Positions 43,398 through 53,334 are shown, counted from the stretch's first letter. The stretch is 64,000 nt of DNA from Phycisphaerae bacterium (GCA_011050235.1 DRGC01000079.1:41966-105965), one strand, 5' to 3'. Program-made: numbers and translations. Notes: a model not told the origin generated them from the sequence alone.

Positions 43398-44957
43398 TTA
43401 CCGGGCCAGCGCGTCGGCCGATTCGGCGCCCGCTTCATCCAGGAACTGTTGCACACGGTCCTCATCCAGTAATCGACCGAACCACGTGACGGGCCGGCTG
43501 GCCGTTTCCAGTGCGTTGTCGGCGGGGACATCGACTTCGATGGTCATCATCTGGCCGGCGCCGTGGCGAAAGCGCGGAAACACCACGTGTAGCACTTGTA
43601 CGACCTGCAGTTCCTTTGCGACCGATCGCCACCGATGCTGCTGGACGGCGCCCGATCCGTCGTCGACGGTCACGATCATGCGGACGAACCCCAGCCGCCG
43701 GGCCGCCCGACGAAGCGCCCGCCACCACTGGTCGAAGCTCTTGGCGTCTTGCAGTTGCAGGCGCATTTCCTCGAAGCCTTTTTGCTGGCGGCGGTCCTGT
43801 CGCGCCATTGCACGGTTGCGCTGCAGGGCGGTGATCGCTTCGCGGAATCGGATGGCGCCCACCATGCGAAAGACGATCAGCACCGGCAGCAGCGCCGCTA
43901 CCAGAACCAGCACCGTACCCAGGTTGCGCGTGAACGTCATCATCAGCCCCAAGCCGGCGGCCAGGGCGGTGACGATGTACATCACGATCACGGCATGGCG
44001 ATGCTGCAGGCCCATGTCCATCAGGCGGTGATGGATATGCCCGCGGTCGGGCGCGAACACAGACCGCCGGTCCAACGTGCGGCGGAACATAGTGAACAGT
44101 GTGTCGAAGACCGGCACACCCAGCGCCAGAAGCGGCATGGCCAGGGCGATGACGGCGTAGGTCTTCGTTACCGACAGCACGCTCGCCGAGGCCAGCACGA
44201 ACCCCAGGAACATGCTGCCGCTGTCGCCGAGAAAGATCTTGGCGGGGTTGAAATTGAACACCAAAAACCCCGTCAGGCTGCCCAGCAGTCCCAGCATCAG
44301 CACGATCATGACCACTTGGCCCGTCATGAGCGAAAAGACCGTGATCACGCCGCAGGTGATCGCCGATATCCCCGCGGCCAGCCCGTCCAGCCCGTCGATG
44401 AGATTCACGGCATTGGTGATGGCGACGATCCACAGAATGGTGATGGGCCACGACCACACCCCGAACTCCACGGTCCCCCAGCCGGCCAGACCAATCCGTT
44501 CGATACGGATGCCGACATAGCACACCAGCACCGCCGCGGCGATTTGGCCGACGAGCTTGATCGGAGCCGACAGCGAGCGGATGTCGTCGATCAGGCCGAC
44601 CAGACAGATGAAGGCGCTGGCCGCCAGCAGGATCAGCACGCGCCACTGCAGGTCAGCCCAGGCCAACGGTTCGGCCGGCGCTGCTGCCGTGGTGGTCGTC
44701 TCTTCGATTGCCGGTGCGGCCGCGGCGGCTACCCGATCGGCCAGGCGCTGATCCAGCATCAGCACCGGCAGTGTCGTCGCCAGCATCGCCAGCAGGATCA
44801 CCACGCCCCCCACCCGCGGTATGGGGGTGGTGTGCACCTTGCGCGCCCCGGGCCGATCCACCATCCGCAAGGCGCGCGCCAGCCGGGCGACGACGGGCGT
44901 TGCCGCCAACGCCACCAGCACGGATCCGATGTAGATGATTGCGTACGTAAGAGTCAT
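43398..44957 (-). CDS. Polyprenyl-phosphate N-acetylhexosamine-1-phosphate transferase (WecA/TagO/MraY family)
   Basis: 519 aa. Multi-pass enzyme starting glycan assembly on undecaprenyl phosphate. Visible: TPIPRVGGVVIL, FICLVGLIDDI (DD pair), NAVNLIDGLDGLAAG, FNFNPAKIFLGDSGSMFLG and HIHHRLMDMG. The canonical enzyme is about 340-370 aa; here residues about 390-519 form a soluble C-terminal extension including a basic helix (LQRNRAMARQDRRQQK) and a compact domain. A Thr/Ala/Glu-rich loop (about 80-100) is inserted after helix 2. First gene of the minus-strand operon. Confidence 0.93.
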   Translation of the reverse strand: MTLTYAIIYIGSVLVALAATPVVARLARALRMVDRPGARKVHTTPIPRVGGVVILLAMLATTLPVLMLDQRLADRVAAAAAPAIEETTTTAAAPAEPLAWADLQWRVLILLAASAFICLVGLIDDIRSLSAPIKLVGQIAAAVLVCYVGIRIERIGLAGWGTVEFGVWSWPITILWIVAITNAVNLIDGLDGLAAGISAITCGVITVFSLMTGQVVMIVLMLGLLGSLTGFLVFNFNPAKIFLGDSGSMFLGFVLASASVLSVTKTYAVIALAMPLLALGVPVFDTLFTMFRRTLDRRSVFAPDRGHIHHRLMDMGLQHRHAVIVMYIVTALAAGLGLMMTFTRNLGTVLVLVAALLPVLIVFRMVGAIRFREAITALQRNRAMARQDRRQQKGFEEMRLQLQDAKSFDQWWRALRRAARRLGFVRMIVTVDDGSGAVQQHRWRSVAKELQVVQVLHVVFPRFRHGAGQMMTIEVDVPADNALETASRPVTWFGRLLDEDRVQQFLDEAGAESADALAR

Positions 44958-45239
44958 GGTCCGGATATCCCTGCACCGCCCGCCGGGGCTCTCGCGGGGC
45001 GCGGCGACCAGTGGGATGTGCGATTATCTTACGCAAATCGTCGGTATCTGGCCAGCCTCACGAGGGGATCACTCCCCGCGGATTCTGGCGATCTACGGCT
45101 GGCTGCTCGCCCGGCGAGGGACCCGTCCCTGCCTTCGAATCGACTAGACGGCGTTGCCCGCGCCCGGGGGGTGGCCTATACTCTTGGCTCTGTCGCCCTG
45201 CTGACTTGGGAGGATCGTGACGCGGCCCGACACCGAACG

Positions 45240-46106
45240 ATGGACGCCTTCTGGTACAACTTGGCTCGTGCGTACGGCTTCGTCTACGGCATGGTCCTGG
45301 CCGTGACCGGTTGGCGGATCCGCGGCCTGCTGCCATTCCTTCGGCGCATTCGTAAGCCGCACGTGTTCCGCGTCAAGGGCCGCACGATGTTCCTGTCCCC
45401 CTCGGTGGCCGCCAGCTACGCCTGCCTGCCGGGCGGGTGGTATGTTGAGCCGGAAACACACGGCTTTCTGGACCGCGTGCTGGCGGGCCTGGCCGTCCCT
45501 GTGCGGTTCGTCGACGTCGGCGCCAACGTCGGGGCGATGGTCATCCACATGGCCGGAGCGCCCAACGTCGACTCGTGCGTCGCCTTCGAGCCGATTGCCG
45601 ATTGCGCCGAGGCCATTCGGCAGTCGCTCCTGCTGAACGACTTCGGGCCCGTCGAGGTTCGCCCCATCGCCCTGGGGGCCCACCCCGGGCGGGGCCACCT
45701 GCACATCGATCCGCGCTGTCAGACATCGTCGTGGGTCACCGTCGACGATCCCTCGCTGCCGGCCAACGTGACCGTCTCCACCCTGGACCGCGAACTGGCG
45801 GCCTGTGCGAACCCCAGCATCTGCTTGATCGACGTGGAAGGGAGCGAACTTGACGTGCTTCGCGGGGGGAGCGAGTTCATCCGGCGCGAGCGGCCGTTGC
45901 TGATTTTCGAGTACAACGAAATCGGGCGGGCGCGGTACACGCTGAACGACGTCCGCGACGCCCTGCCGGAAGACTACACCGTCCACCGCCTGCGCAGCGA
46001 TGGAAGACTGGACGATGACTTCGACCGCACCTGGAACTGTTGCGCCGTGCCGAGTGGCACGGTCTTTGACGAGCCTTGCCGGCGCCTGATGCGCCCCCGC
46101 GCGTGA
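45240..46106 (+). CDS. FkbM-family methyltransferase
   Basis: 288 aa from the ATG at 45240. FVDVGANVGAMVIHMA is the SAM-binding motif I, VAFEPIADCAEAI motif II, and LIDVEGSELDVLRG the FkbM signature. Family members O-methylate hydroxyls, often on surface glycans. The N-terminal 30 residues carry a short hydrophobic stretch (YGFVYGMVLAVTGW). The 282-bp gap upstream to the divergent transferase probably holds promoters for both. The long plus-strand frame upstream is antisense to that gene. Confidence 0.85.
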   Translation: MDAFWYNLARAYGFVYGMVLAVTGWRIRGLLPFLRRIRKPHVFRVKGRTMFLSPSVAASYACLPGGWYVEPETHGFLDRVLAGLAVPVRFVDVGANVGAMVIHMAGAPNVDSCVAFEPIADCAEAIRQSLLLNDFGPVEVRPIALGAHPGRGHLHIDPRCQTSSWVTVDDPSLPANVTVSTLDRELAACANPSICLIDVEGSELDVLRGGSEFIRRERPLLIFEYNEIGRARYTLNDVRDALPEDYTVHRLRSDGRLDDDFDRTWNCCAVPSGTVFDEPCRRLMRPRA

Positions 46107-46183
46107 CCCCGGACCCGCTCCACATCGTACATCTCAACGCGGATGCTTGACCTACGGGCGGCAGTGACTACGGTATAGGCACT

Positions 46184-47890
46184 GTGACTGACGGGCCAAA
46201 GCCTGCATTGCTGCCCGGCGCCCTCGGATCGCCTCCCGGCCGACGCCACGTTCTTCAGATCGTGTTGGTGCTGGCCGTCTGTGCGCTGGTGAGAATCTCG
46301 GTGGTTCATCAGACGGAGATGATCGCCCGCGACGGCGTGTTCTACGTGCGCATGGCCCGCGACTGGTCGGACCACGGCACGCGGTGGATGCTGGACAATT
46401 ATTCTCGCGAGCCGGGCTATGGCGTTGCCTTGGGGGCCGTCCGCGGCTGGCTCGTCGACTGTGGCGGGTCGGAGGGCCTGGGGGGCTGGGAATTGGCCGG
46501 TCAACTGATCTCGGTGGCCGGCACGCTCGCGTCGATCGCGGCGGTGTGGTGGCTCGCCGGGGTGTTCTTCAACTGGCGGGCGGCGTGGGCTGCGGCCCTG
46601 CTGCTGGGGATCGGCCGAAACTGGGTGGCCGTCGGTTCGGATGTTTTGTCCGAAGGCCTGGCCCTGGCCTTGCAGACCTGGGCGATTGTCTTTGCGCTGC
46701 TGGCGTTTCGGCGGCTGCAGCGGCTGGGGCGATCGGCCCTGTTGTGGTCAGCGATATCGGGGGCCGCCATCGGCGCGGCATGTCTGGTCGCGCGGGAAAG
46801 TATGCTCATCGCCGCCCTTGTTGCGGCGTTATGGCTGGCCTTTGCCGTCCGCGCGGGCAAGGGGGCATCGATGCCGGTGCGGGTGTGGCCTTTGAGCCTC
46901 ATGTGCATTGCAGCGATGGCGGCGGGTATTGCCCTAACGGCCGGGCCGTACTTCCTGGCCGTCGGGGGCCTCAGTCACCAACTTGCCGACTCGGGCCATG
47001 CGCCGCCGGCGCTTGGGGCGGCGGGGGGGCTGTTGGCGACCGTCTACGTGCTGGAGCACGGCATCTTCTATGAGATGTTCAAGAAGCTCGTCGAAGCCAT
47101 GCACGGTGTGATGGCCGTCGCGGTCGGGATCTGGCTGACGGTGCGGGTGGCGGGGCGAGCGGCCCGGGGAAAACTACCCGAATCCATCCAGCCGAAGCTG
47201 CACTGGCCGGGCGGGCTGTTGATCGTCGGGTGGCTGGCGCTGTTCACGCCCCTGATGGTCTTTTTCGGAATGCGTTACTCGAACGTATCGTTTCGATACA
47301 TGATGCTGATGGCGGCGATGCTGGCCCCACTGGGCGGGGCGGGCGTGATTGTCGTGGGCGAGTTGATCGCGCATCTGGCCGAGCGGGCGGGCCGGCGTTT
47401 GCCGGCAACGGTCGCCGTCGGGGTGTTTGCGGGTGCGCTGGCGGTAGGGACGGGCCTGCACGCGATGCGGCCCTTGCACGCTGACAAGGGCTACTTTCGC
47501 CAGGCGGGGGAGTTCCTGGGCCGGGCCGCCTCGGCCGACGAGACCATCCTGACGGATAACGCGTGGATGCTCCACTACAGCGACCATCGCGGCGAGGTGG
47601 TGAAGGTCCACAATATGTGGATCGATCCGAGGGACCTTCTGGCGTCGCTCCACGAGAGCAAAGCGGGTCTGCTGGCCCTGAGCGATCGCCACGTCGACGG
47701 CTATAAGAAGAATGTCCCGCCCAATCCGGCGCTCAGACGTTTCCTTGACAGCGGCGTGTTTGAGGAAATCGACTCCTTCACGCAGGACAAGCCTCGCACC
47801 CCGGAGATTGTTCGCGTCTACCGGGTTGATCGACAGAAGCTGCCCACCGACATTCCCAGCGCGCCCGAGCCGCCGCTGGACGGCCGATGA
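46184..47890 (+). CDS. GT-C type integral membrane glycosyltransferase (ArnT/PMT-like)
   Basis: 568 aa with a GTG start. Helix near 24-40, then a first loop with EMIARDGVFYVRMARDW, whose Asp is the place of the GT-C catalytic residue; about 10-11 helices follow; the C-terminal 150 residues are extracytoplasmic (TILTDNAWMLHY). Enzymes of this fold transfer sugars from polyprenyl-phosphate donors on the periplasmic side. It could modify the exported polymer or lipid. The donor is unknown. Confidence 0.75.
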   Translation: MTDGPKPALLPGALGSPPGRRHVLQIVLVLAVCALVRISVVHQTEMIARDGVFYVRMARDWSDHGTRWMLDNYSREPGYGVALGAVRGWLVDCGGSEGLGGWELAGQLISVAGTLASIAAVWWLAGVFFNWRAAWAAALLLGIGRNWVAVGSDVLSEGLALALQTWAIVFALLAFRRLQRLGRSALLWSAISGAAIGAACLVARESMLIAALVAALWLAFAVRAGKGASMPVRVWPLSLMCIAAMAAGIALTAGPYFLAVGGLSHQLADSGHAPPALGAAGGLLATVYVLEHGIFYEMFKKLVEAMHGVMAVAVGIWLTVRVAGRAARGKLPESIQPKLHWPGGLLIVGWLALFTPLMVFFGMRYSNVSFRYMMLMAAMLAPLGGAGVIVVGELIAHLAERAGRRLPATVAVGVFAGALAVGTGLHAMRPLHADKGYFRQAGEFLGRAASADETILTDNAWMLHYSDHRGEVVKVHNMWIDPRDLLASLHESKAGLLALSDRHVDGYKKNVPPNPALRRFLDSGVFEEIDSFTQDKPRTPEIVRVYRVDRQKLPTDIPSAPEPPLDGR

Positions 47891-47950
47891 TATCCACCGG
47901 GCCTGCAAGCGGCCAATCGGGATCCGAACCTGTTTGATGAGAACCGCGGG

Positions 47951-49384
47951 ATGAACAGCATGCAACGAAACCGGGGCCGGTCCATCCTCGTTCTTGCGGC
48001 CCTGGTGATCGCGCTGGCGACCGGGTCGGCCGGGTGCGCCGGATCGGCCCAAACACCTGATGATCCCCGCCGTAGCGGCGTGGACGAACAGGTCCGCCGG
48101 AAGTGGGGCAAGGGCCTCGCCGATCTGCCGACGCTGAAGCTGTTGGCGATCAGCCCCCACAACAAGAACATCACCGACGAATATGAATGGGCGTTCTCGC
48201 TCTACCACGCCGTCACGTTCGGCCAGACGGTGGACATCGAGTGGCACGACGTGGGCGGCGGCGGCAGCGCGATCCTGAGCTATCTCCGCAACGTCTATGC
48301 CGGCGGGCAGGACAGCAGCGGCATCGACATTGTCTGGGGCGGCGGCGAGCACATGTTCCAGCGGATGGCCGGCGAGGGGGTTCTCGAGCCGATGGACCTC
48401 TCGCCCGAGGTCCTGGCCGCCATCCCGGAGATGTTTGGCGGCGTAACGATGCGAGATCCGGGCCGTCTGTGGTGCGGGTCGGCCGTCAGCGGGTTCGGGT
48501 TCCTCTACAACAGGCCCGTGCTGGCGGCGCTGGGCGTTGCCGAACCGACTTCGTGGGACGATCTGACCGCTGACAAGATGTTCGGCCAGATATGCCTGGC
48601 CGATCCGACGCAGTCAGGCTCGGCGGCCGCCGCTTATGAGATGATCGTCCAATCCGCCCCCGACTGGCCGACCGGCTGGGCCAAGCTGCTCGGCGTGTTG
48701 AGCAATGCGTGGCGGTTCGAGGGCAGCGCGGGGGCCGCCGCCAAGGCGCCGGCCCTGGGCACGGCGCCGGTGGCGACGTGTATTGATTTCTACGGCGCCA
48801 ACGTCGCCGCCGAAGCCCCGGACATGCTCGTCTACGTGAGCCCGAAGGGGCAAACCGCCTTCACGCCCGATCCGATCGGTATCCTGAAGGGCGCGCCCAA
48901 TCGCCAGCTTGCCCAGCGTTTCGTGGACTTTGTGCTTTCGGCCAAGGGGCAGGCGCTGCTGGCCCTGAAAATCGGCGAGAGGGACGGCCCCGTGCGAACG
49001 CCGCTGGGTCGTCAGCCGATTCGGCGTGATGTGTACGGCCTCTATGCCGAGGGGATGTCGCCGTGGGTGGTCAACCCCTACGAGGCGGGCAATGAAATGA
49101 CGCTCGATATCGACGTGCGGCGCATTCGCTATGCCGTGCTCAAGCAGCTCGTCCGGGCCGCGGCGGTCGACAACCTCGCCGACATGAAGGCCGCCCGCCG
49201 CGTATTGATCCGGACGGCCGACCCGGCCCGGCTGGCGGAGTTCAACCGGCTGCCGGACGACGTCGACACCGTGGCCGACATTGCTGAGATCGCCCGCAGG
49301 CTCAAGGATCCCACCGAGGCCGAGCGGATCGTTTCCACCTGGCGCCGGTTCTTCCGCGACAAGTACAGGGGGATCGCTGAGTGA
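47951..49384 (+). CDS. ABC transporter substrate-binding lipoprotein (iron-type)
   Basis: 477 aa with a lipobox ending Cys29 (ATGSAGC). Periplasmic-binding fold similar to extracellular iron/thiamine/2-aminoethylphosphonate type proteins: IDIVWGGGEHMFQRM, GSAVSGFGFLYNRPV, QICLADPTQSGSAAAAY, and PDPIGILKGAPNRQLAQRFVDF. About 120 extra C-terminal residues follow the normal domain. Substrate is uncertain: Fe3+ or another metal is the likeliest, based on family. Its stop overlaps the permease GTG start (GTGA). Confidence 0.88.
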   Translation: MNSMQRNRGRSILVLAALVIALATGSAGCAGSAQTPDDPRRSGVDEQVRRKWGKGLADLPTLKLLAISPHNKNITDEYEWAFSLYHAVTFGQTVDIEWHDVGGGGSAILSYLRNVYAGGQDSSGIDIVWGGGEHMFQRMAGEGVLEPMDLSPEVLAAIPEMFGGVTMRDPGRLWCGSAVSGFGFLYNRPVLAALGVAEPTSWDDLTADKMFGQICLADPTQSGSAAAAYEMIVQSAPDWPTGWAKLLGVLSNAWRFEGSAGAAAKAPALGTAPVATCIDFYGANVAAEAPDMLVYVSPKGQTAFTPDPIGILKGAPNRQLAQRFVDFVLSAKGQALLALKIGERDGPVRTPLGRQPIRRDVYGLYAEGMSPWVVNPYEAGNEMTLDIDVRRIRYAVLKQLVRAAAVDNLADMKAARRVLIRTADPARLAEFNRLPDDVDTVADIAEIARRLKDPTEAERIVSTWRRFFRDKYRGIAE

Positions 49385-51129
49385 CCGTCTTGCCCAAAGA
49401 CAGGCTGCCTCTGACCACCTCGCCTGGCGAGCGCGCCGCCCGTCGAAGGGCCACCGCAGTCGTGGTCGTGATGATCGCACTGTTGGCGCTGCTGCTGCTG
49501 ATGCCTCTGATTCGCGCGGTCAGCCGGGGGTTCACCCATGACGGCAAGGCGAGCGTGTACTGGTTCGGCCGAATCCTGACGAACCAGATCCTGCTGTCGG
49601 AGATGCTCAATAGCGTTCTGCTGGCGTGCACCACCACAGCGATCGCGCTGCTTCTGGCCGTGCCGTTGGCGATGATTCGCTCCAGCGTACGGTTCCGCGG
49701 GCAAGGGGTGCTGAGCGTGCTGATCCTGCTGCCGCTGATCCTGCCGCCGTTCGTCGGGGCGATGTCGATGAGCCGTCTGTTGGCCCACTACGGCGTGCTG
49801 AACCAAATACTGGCGCGCGTGGGGATTCTTTCCAACGCAGCGGCGGGCCCGGACTGGTTGGGTGGTGGGTTCGCGGGTGTGGCGGCCCTTCAGGCGCTGC
49901 ACCTGTTTCCGATCCTGTATTTGAACGCCTCGGCGGCGCTGGCGAACATCGATCCGGCCTACGCCCAGGCCGCCCGCAACCTGGGGGCGGGGCGATGGCG
50001 GACATTTCGGTCGGTCACGCTGCCGCTGATGCGGCCGGGGCTGTTCGCCGGCGGCACGATCGTATTCATCTGGGCGCTGACCGATATCGGCACGCCGCTG
50101 ATCCTTGGCTATGAGCGGCTGACGGCGGTGACGTTGTTCAAGGAACTGGCCCGGGCGGAGATCAATCCGCGCACCTACAGTCTCGTGTTCGTGATGCTGA
50201 CGGGGGCCGTGACGCTGTACGTGCTGGGCAAGTTCGTTTTCGGGCGAAGTGTTCGCCTCGATAGCTCCAAGGCGACGGTGGCGGTCGAGGCGCCGCGGCT
50301 GGGCGTGGTTGGCACGGCATGGGCGTGGCTGGCGTTCGGCGGGGTGATCGGCCTGGCCATTCTCCCACACATCGGCGTGGTCCTGACGGCCATCTCGGCG
50401 CGGTGGGTCAACACGATCTTGCCGTCGCAGATTACGTTCGATCACCTGCGGTTCGTGCTGGTCCGCCCGGAGACGAGAGTGTGCATCATGAACAGCCTGC
50501 GATACGCCGGGGCGTCGACGGCGGTGGACGTGGTGATCGGATCGATCATCGCATGGCTGCTCGTTCGCACCCGGGCCCGGGGGCGAACGCTGCTGGATTC
50601 GACGGCCATGCTTCCGCTGGCCGTGCCGGGGCTGATCTTGGCGGCCGGCTATGTGGCCATAACCGCGCGCGGGTCCTGGCTGGAGAGCATCGGCCCGATG
50701 AATAACCCGTTCGTGATCCTGGTGATCGCCTATTCCGTGCGCCGCCTGCCGTTCATTGTGCGGGGCGTGTCGGCGGGCCTCGAGCAGATTCCGATTGCGC
50801 TGGAGGAGGCCTCTCGCAATCTCGGCGCCTCCAGACCCGCGACGGTGCTTCGCATCACACTGCCGCTGATCGCCGCCAGCGTCCTTGCGGCGACCGTGCT
50901 GACGTTTTCCTTCGCCATGCTGGAGGTCAGCGACTCGCTGATCCTCGCTCAGACCGAAAGTCACTACCCGATCACCAAGGAAATCTACCGGCAGGCCACC
51001 TCGGGCAATCGCGATGCCGCCAGCGTCGCCGCGGCCCTGGGCGTGTACGGCATGGTGCTGCTGGGTGGGTCGATGGCGCTGGCCGGGGCGCTGCTGGGCA
51101 GGCGCCTGGGAGCGATCTTCCGCGCGTAA
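49381..51129 (+). CDS. ABC transporter permease, fused two-domain (FbpB-like)
   Basis: 582 aa, twelve predicted helices in two homologous halves. Each half has an EAA-type loop: AQAARNLGAGRWRTFRSV and LEEASRNLGASRPATVLRI. This tandem layout is standard for iron-type permeases (FbpB, ThiP). GTG start overlapping the binding-protein stop. Inner membrane. Confidence 0.93.
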   Translation: MTVLPKDRLPLTTSPGERAARRRATAVVVVMIALLALLLLMPLIRAVSRGFTHDGKASVYWFGRILTNQILLSEMLNSVLLACTTTAIALLLAVPLAMIRSSVRFRGQGVLSVLILLPLILPPFVGAMSMSRLLAHYGVLNQILARVGILSNAAAGPDWLGGGFAGVAALQALHLFPILYLNASAALANIDPAYAQAARNLGAGRWRTFRSVTLPLMRPGLFAGGTIVFIWALTDIGTPLILGYERLTAVTLFKELARAEINPRTYSLVFVMLTGAVTLYVLGKFVFGRSVRLDSSKATVAVEAPRLGVVGTAWAWLAFGGVIGLAILPHIGVVLTAISARWVNTILPSQITFDHLRFVLVRPETRVCIMNSLRYAGASTAVDVVIGSIIAWLLVRTRARGRTLLDSTAMLPLAVPGLILAAGYVAITARGSWLESIGPMNNPFVILVIAYSVRRLPFIVRGVSAGLEQIPIALEEASRNLGASRPATVLRITLPLIAASVLAATVLTFSFAMLEVSDSLILAQTESHYPITKEIYRQATSGNRDAASVAAALGVYGMVLLGGSMALAGALLGRRLGAIFRA

Positions 51130-51152
51130 GGATGGTACGAAAGGCAACCGCC

Positions 51153-52235
51153 ATGAAGAGCATACGGATCGAGAACATCACGAAGGTCTACGACCTCGCC
51201 CGGCCCGACGAGCGGGCCGTCGACGACGTGTCGCTGACGGTCGCCGAGGGCGAGCTGTTCTTCCTGCTGGGGCCCAGCGGGTGCGGCAAGACCACGCTGC
51301 TGCGGATGATTGCGGGGCTGACTTGGCCGACCGCGGGGCGAATCCATCTGGGCGATCGCGACGTCACCGACGTGTCGGTCGACAAGCGCAACACGGCCCT
51401 GGTGTTCCAGAACTACGCGCTGTGGCCTCACATGACGGTCGCCCAAAACGTGGAGTTCGGGCCGAAGATGAAGGGCGTCGCCGCCGCCCAGCGGCGCGAG
51501 ACGGCCGGGCGGGTCCTGTCGATCGTGCAGATGGAGGGGTACGTTCGCCGCAAGCCGGTGCAGCTGTCCGGCGGGCAGCAGCAGCGGGTGGCGCTGGCGC
51601 GGGCCCTGGCGGCCGAGCCGGATTGTTTGTTGCTGGACGAACCGCTCAGCAACCTCGACGCCAAGCTTCGCCTGCAGATGCGGAGCGAACTGCGACGGCT
51701 CATCAAGAGCACCGGCGCGACGGCCGTCTATGTGACGCACGATCAGAAAGAAGCGATGTCGATGGCCGATCGGATTGCGGTGATGAACGACGGTCGGATC
51801 CAGCAGATCGGCACGCCGCGCGACGTGTACGATCACCCGGGCGACCGATTCGTGGCGGATTTTCTGGGCGAGGGCAATTTTATCGAAGGGCGGGTGGCCA
51901 AGACGGGCGCAACGACCGTGATCGAGACGCCGGCGGGGCAACTGTTGGCGCGCATCGACGACGGCCCGGCCGCCGGCGCGACGGTGACGTGCTGCATCCG
52001 GCCGGAGCGTGTGACGTTGCAGATGGGCGCCGTAGCGGCACGGCCGGAGGCCGCGGCGCTGCCGGCGACGGTGGTAGGGGGTGTGTTCCTCGGCGAGATG
52101 GCCCAGCTTACCTGCCGGCTGGCCAACGACGACGTGTGGAAAGTCACGGTGTTGGGGGAATCCGCTTCAGCCGCTCCCCCCGAGGGCGCCGCGGTGACAC
52201 TGATGGTGGCCGGTGAGCACGTGGTGCTCGTCTGA
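51153..52235 (+). CDS. ABC transporter ATPase (iron/polyamine type)
   Basis: 360 aa from the ATG at 51153 (AAAGG upstream); codons from 51132 are an unlikely extension. Walker A GPSGCGKTT, Q-loop VFQNYALWPHMT, signature LSGGQQQRVALARAL, Walker B LLLDEPLSNLDAKLR and H-loop YVTHDQ, followed by a C-terminal TOBE regulatory domain (about 270-360). With the two preceding genes it makes a complete importer. Convergent with the SGNH gene. Confidence 0.95.
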   Translation: MKSIRIENITKVYDLARPDERAVDDVSLTVAEGELFFLLGPSGCGKTTLLRMIAGLTWPTAGRIHLGDRDVTDVSVDKRNTALVFQNYALWPHMTVAQNVEFGPKMKGVAAAQRRETAGRVLSIVQMEGYVRRKPVQLSGGQQQRVALARALAAEPDCLLLDEPLSNLDAKLRLQMRSELRRLIKSTGATAVYVTHDQKEAMSMADRIAVMNDGRIQQIGTPRDVYDHPGDRFVADFLGEGNFIEGRVAKTGATTVIETPAGQLLARIDDGPAAGATVTCCIRPERVTLQMGAVAARPEAAALPATVVGGVFLGEMAQLTCRLANDDVWKVTVLGESASAAPPEGAAVTLMVAGEHVVLV

Positions 52236-52257
52236 GAACTACGGCCCGTCGATCCGG

Positions 52258-53334
52258 TCAATTGCTGGGCGCGGCTGTGCGCAACCGGTCGGCCAGAATC
52301 TCCACCATCAATTCATTACCATCGTGCAGGAAGTGGTCCGTGTCGTCGAAGAACCGCCGGGGGTCTGCGGTGAACAACGGCGCGACGTCGATCATGTCGA
52401 TGCTGTTTCGTTCGGCAAACTCGCGAAGCTTCTGATGGATATCGGCCAGTGTGTATTGGCCTTCGACGTACGCGCAGCCGGCCGGTAGAAGCACGACGGT
52501 GAGGGCGATTCCGTTGGCGTCGCAGTAGGCTTTCATTTCGCGAAGTTGGCTGCAGCCGTGCGCGCCGTTGCCGTCGAACAGCCAGCGGTACCACCCTATG
52601 GTCGTCGCCGTCGACTGGCGCAGCGAGCCCTTCCGCAGCCGATAGACGAGTTTCCTGAATATCCAGAGGCTGGCGATTCGAGGCCGGCGGTACATGCGGT
52701 ACAAGCCGTTAGCGGCGCCCTCGTACATGCTGTCGCGGCGCGAAAAATCGTTGAGGTTGAGAATGTAGATCGCGCGGTCGACGGCATACACGGCGTTCTT
52801 GACTTTTAGGTGCTCGAGGACCTCGTCGAGCCCGTAGCCCGGAACGCCGAAGTTCAGGACCTTGACGGCCGGTCCGGCGGCATCCAGCCTGGCCTGCAGC
52901 TTCGCGGCGATGGTCTGGTCCTGCGAGTGGCCGATGCCGAACGTCACCGAGTCGCCCAGCAGAGCGATCTTGCGCTGGTCGGCGTGCAGGGCGTCGTCAT
53001 CGTCGCGGATGCCATGGCGGTTGATGTGCAGCGTTCGGCCCTCCGTGATCAGCGAGACGCTCGGCGCCAGGCCGTAGGCCAGGAGGCGATTGTCGACCGG
53101 CGCGTAGTAGTGGTCGTCCTGCGTTTTCATCGCCTCCCATTGACCGGTCAGGCGCCAGACGAGAAGTTGACCCGCCACTTCCAGCCCCACGAGCGTGGAG
53201 ACGATCACCAGCACCAGCTTTCTGATCCATCGCCTGCGCCGGCGAGGAGACGGACGTTGTGCGCTGCTGGCGGCGTGAGTATCGCTATTATCTCGAGGGG
53301 AATTCACGGGCGACCGGGCAGCGTGTCGGCACAC
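52258..53334 (-). CDS. SGNH/GDSL hydrolase-like membrane protein
   Basis: 358 aa with a GTG start at 53334 (another GTG at 53307). One transmembrane helix (about 38-60) after an Arg-rich segment, then an extracytoplasmic SGNH domain: LLGDSVTFGIG with the nucleophile Ser in GDS, NFGVPGYGLDEVL (Gly block), LNLNDF (Asn block) and DDTDHFLHDGNEL with Asp/His of the triad. Proteins like this deacylate or deacetylate surface glycans. Stop is next to the end of the ABC operon. Confidence 0.85.
   Translation of the reverse strand: MCRHAARSPVNSPRDNSDTHAASSAQRPSPRRRRRWIRKLVLVIVSTLVGLEVAGQLLVWRLTGQWEAMKTQDDHYYAPVDNRLLAYGLAPSVSLITEGRTLHINRHGIRDDDDALHADQRKIALLGDSVTFGIGHSQDQTIAAKLQARLDAAGPAVKVLNFGVPGYGLDEVLEHLKVKNAVYAVDRAIYILNLNDFSRRDSMYEGAANGLYRMYRRPRIASLWIFRKLVYRLRKGSLRQSTATTIGWYRWLFDGNGAHGCSQLREMKAYCDANGIALTVVLLPAGCAYVEGQYTLADIHQKLREFAERNSIDMIDVAPLFTADPRRFFDDTDHFLHDGNELMVEILADRLRTAAPSN

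Noticed and set aside
43596..45239. Long plus-strand frame upstream of the FkbM gene
   Set aside because: Antisense to the WecA-like gene; His/Gln/Arg-rich composition typical of a shadow. The gene begins at 45240.
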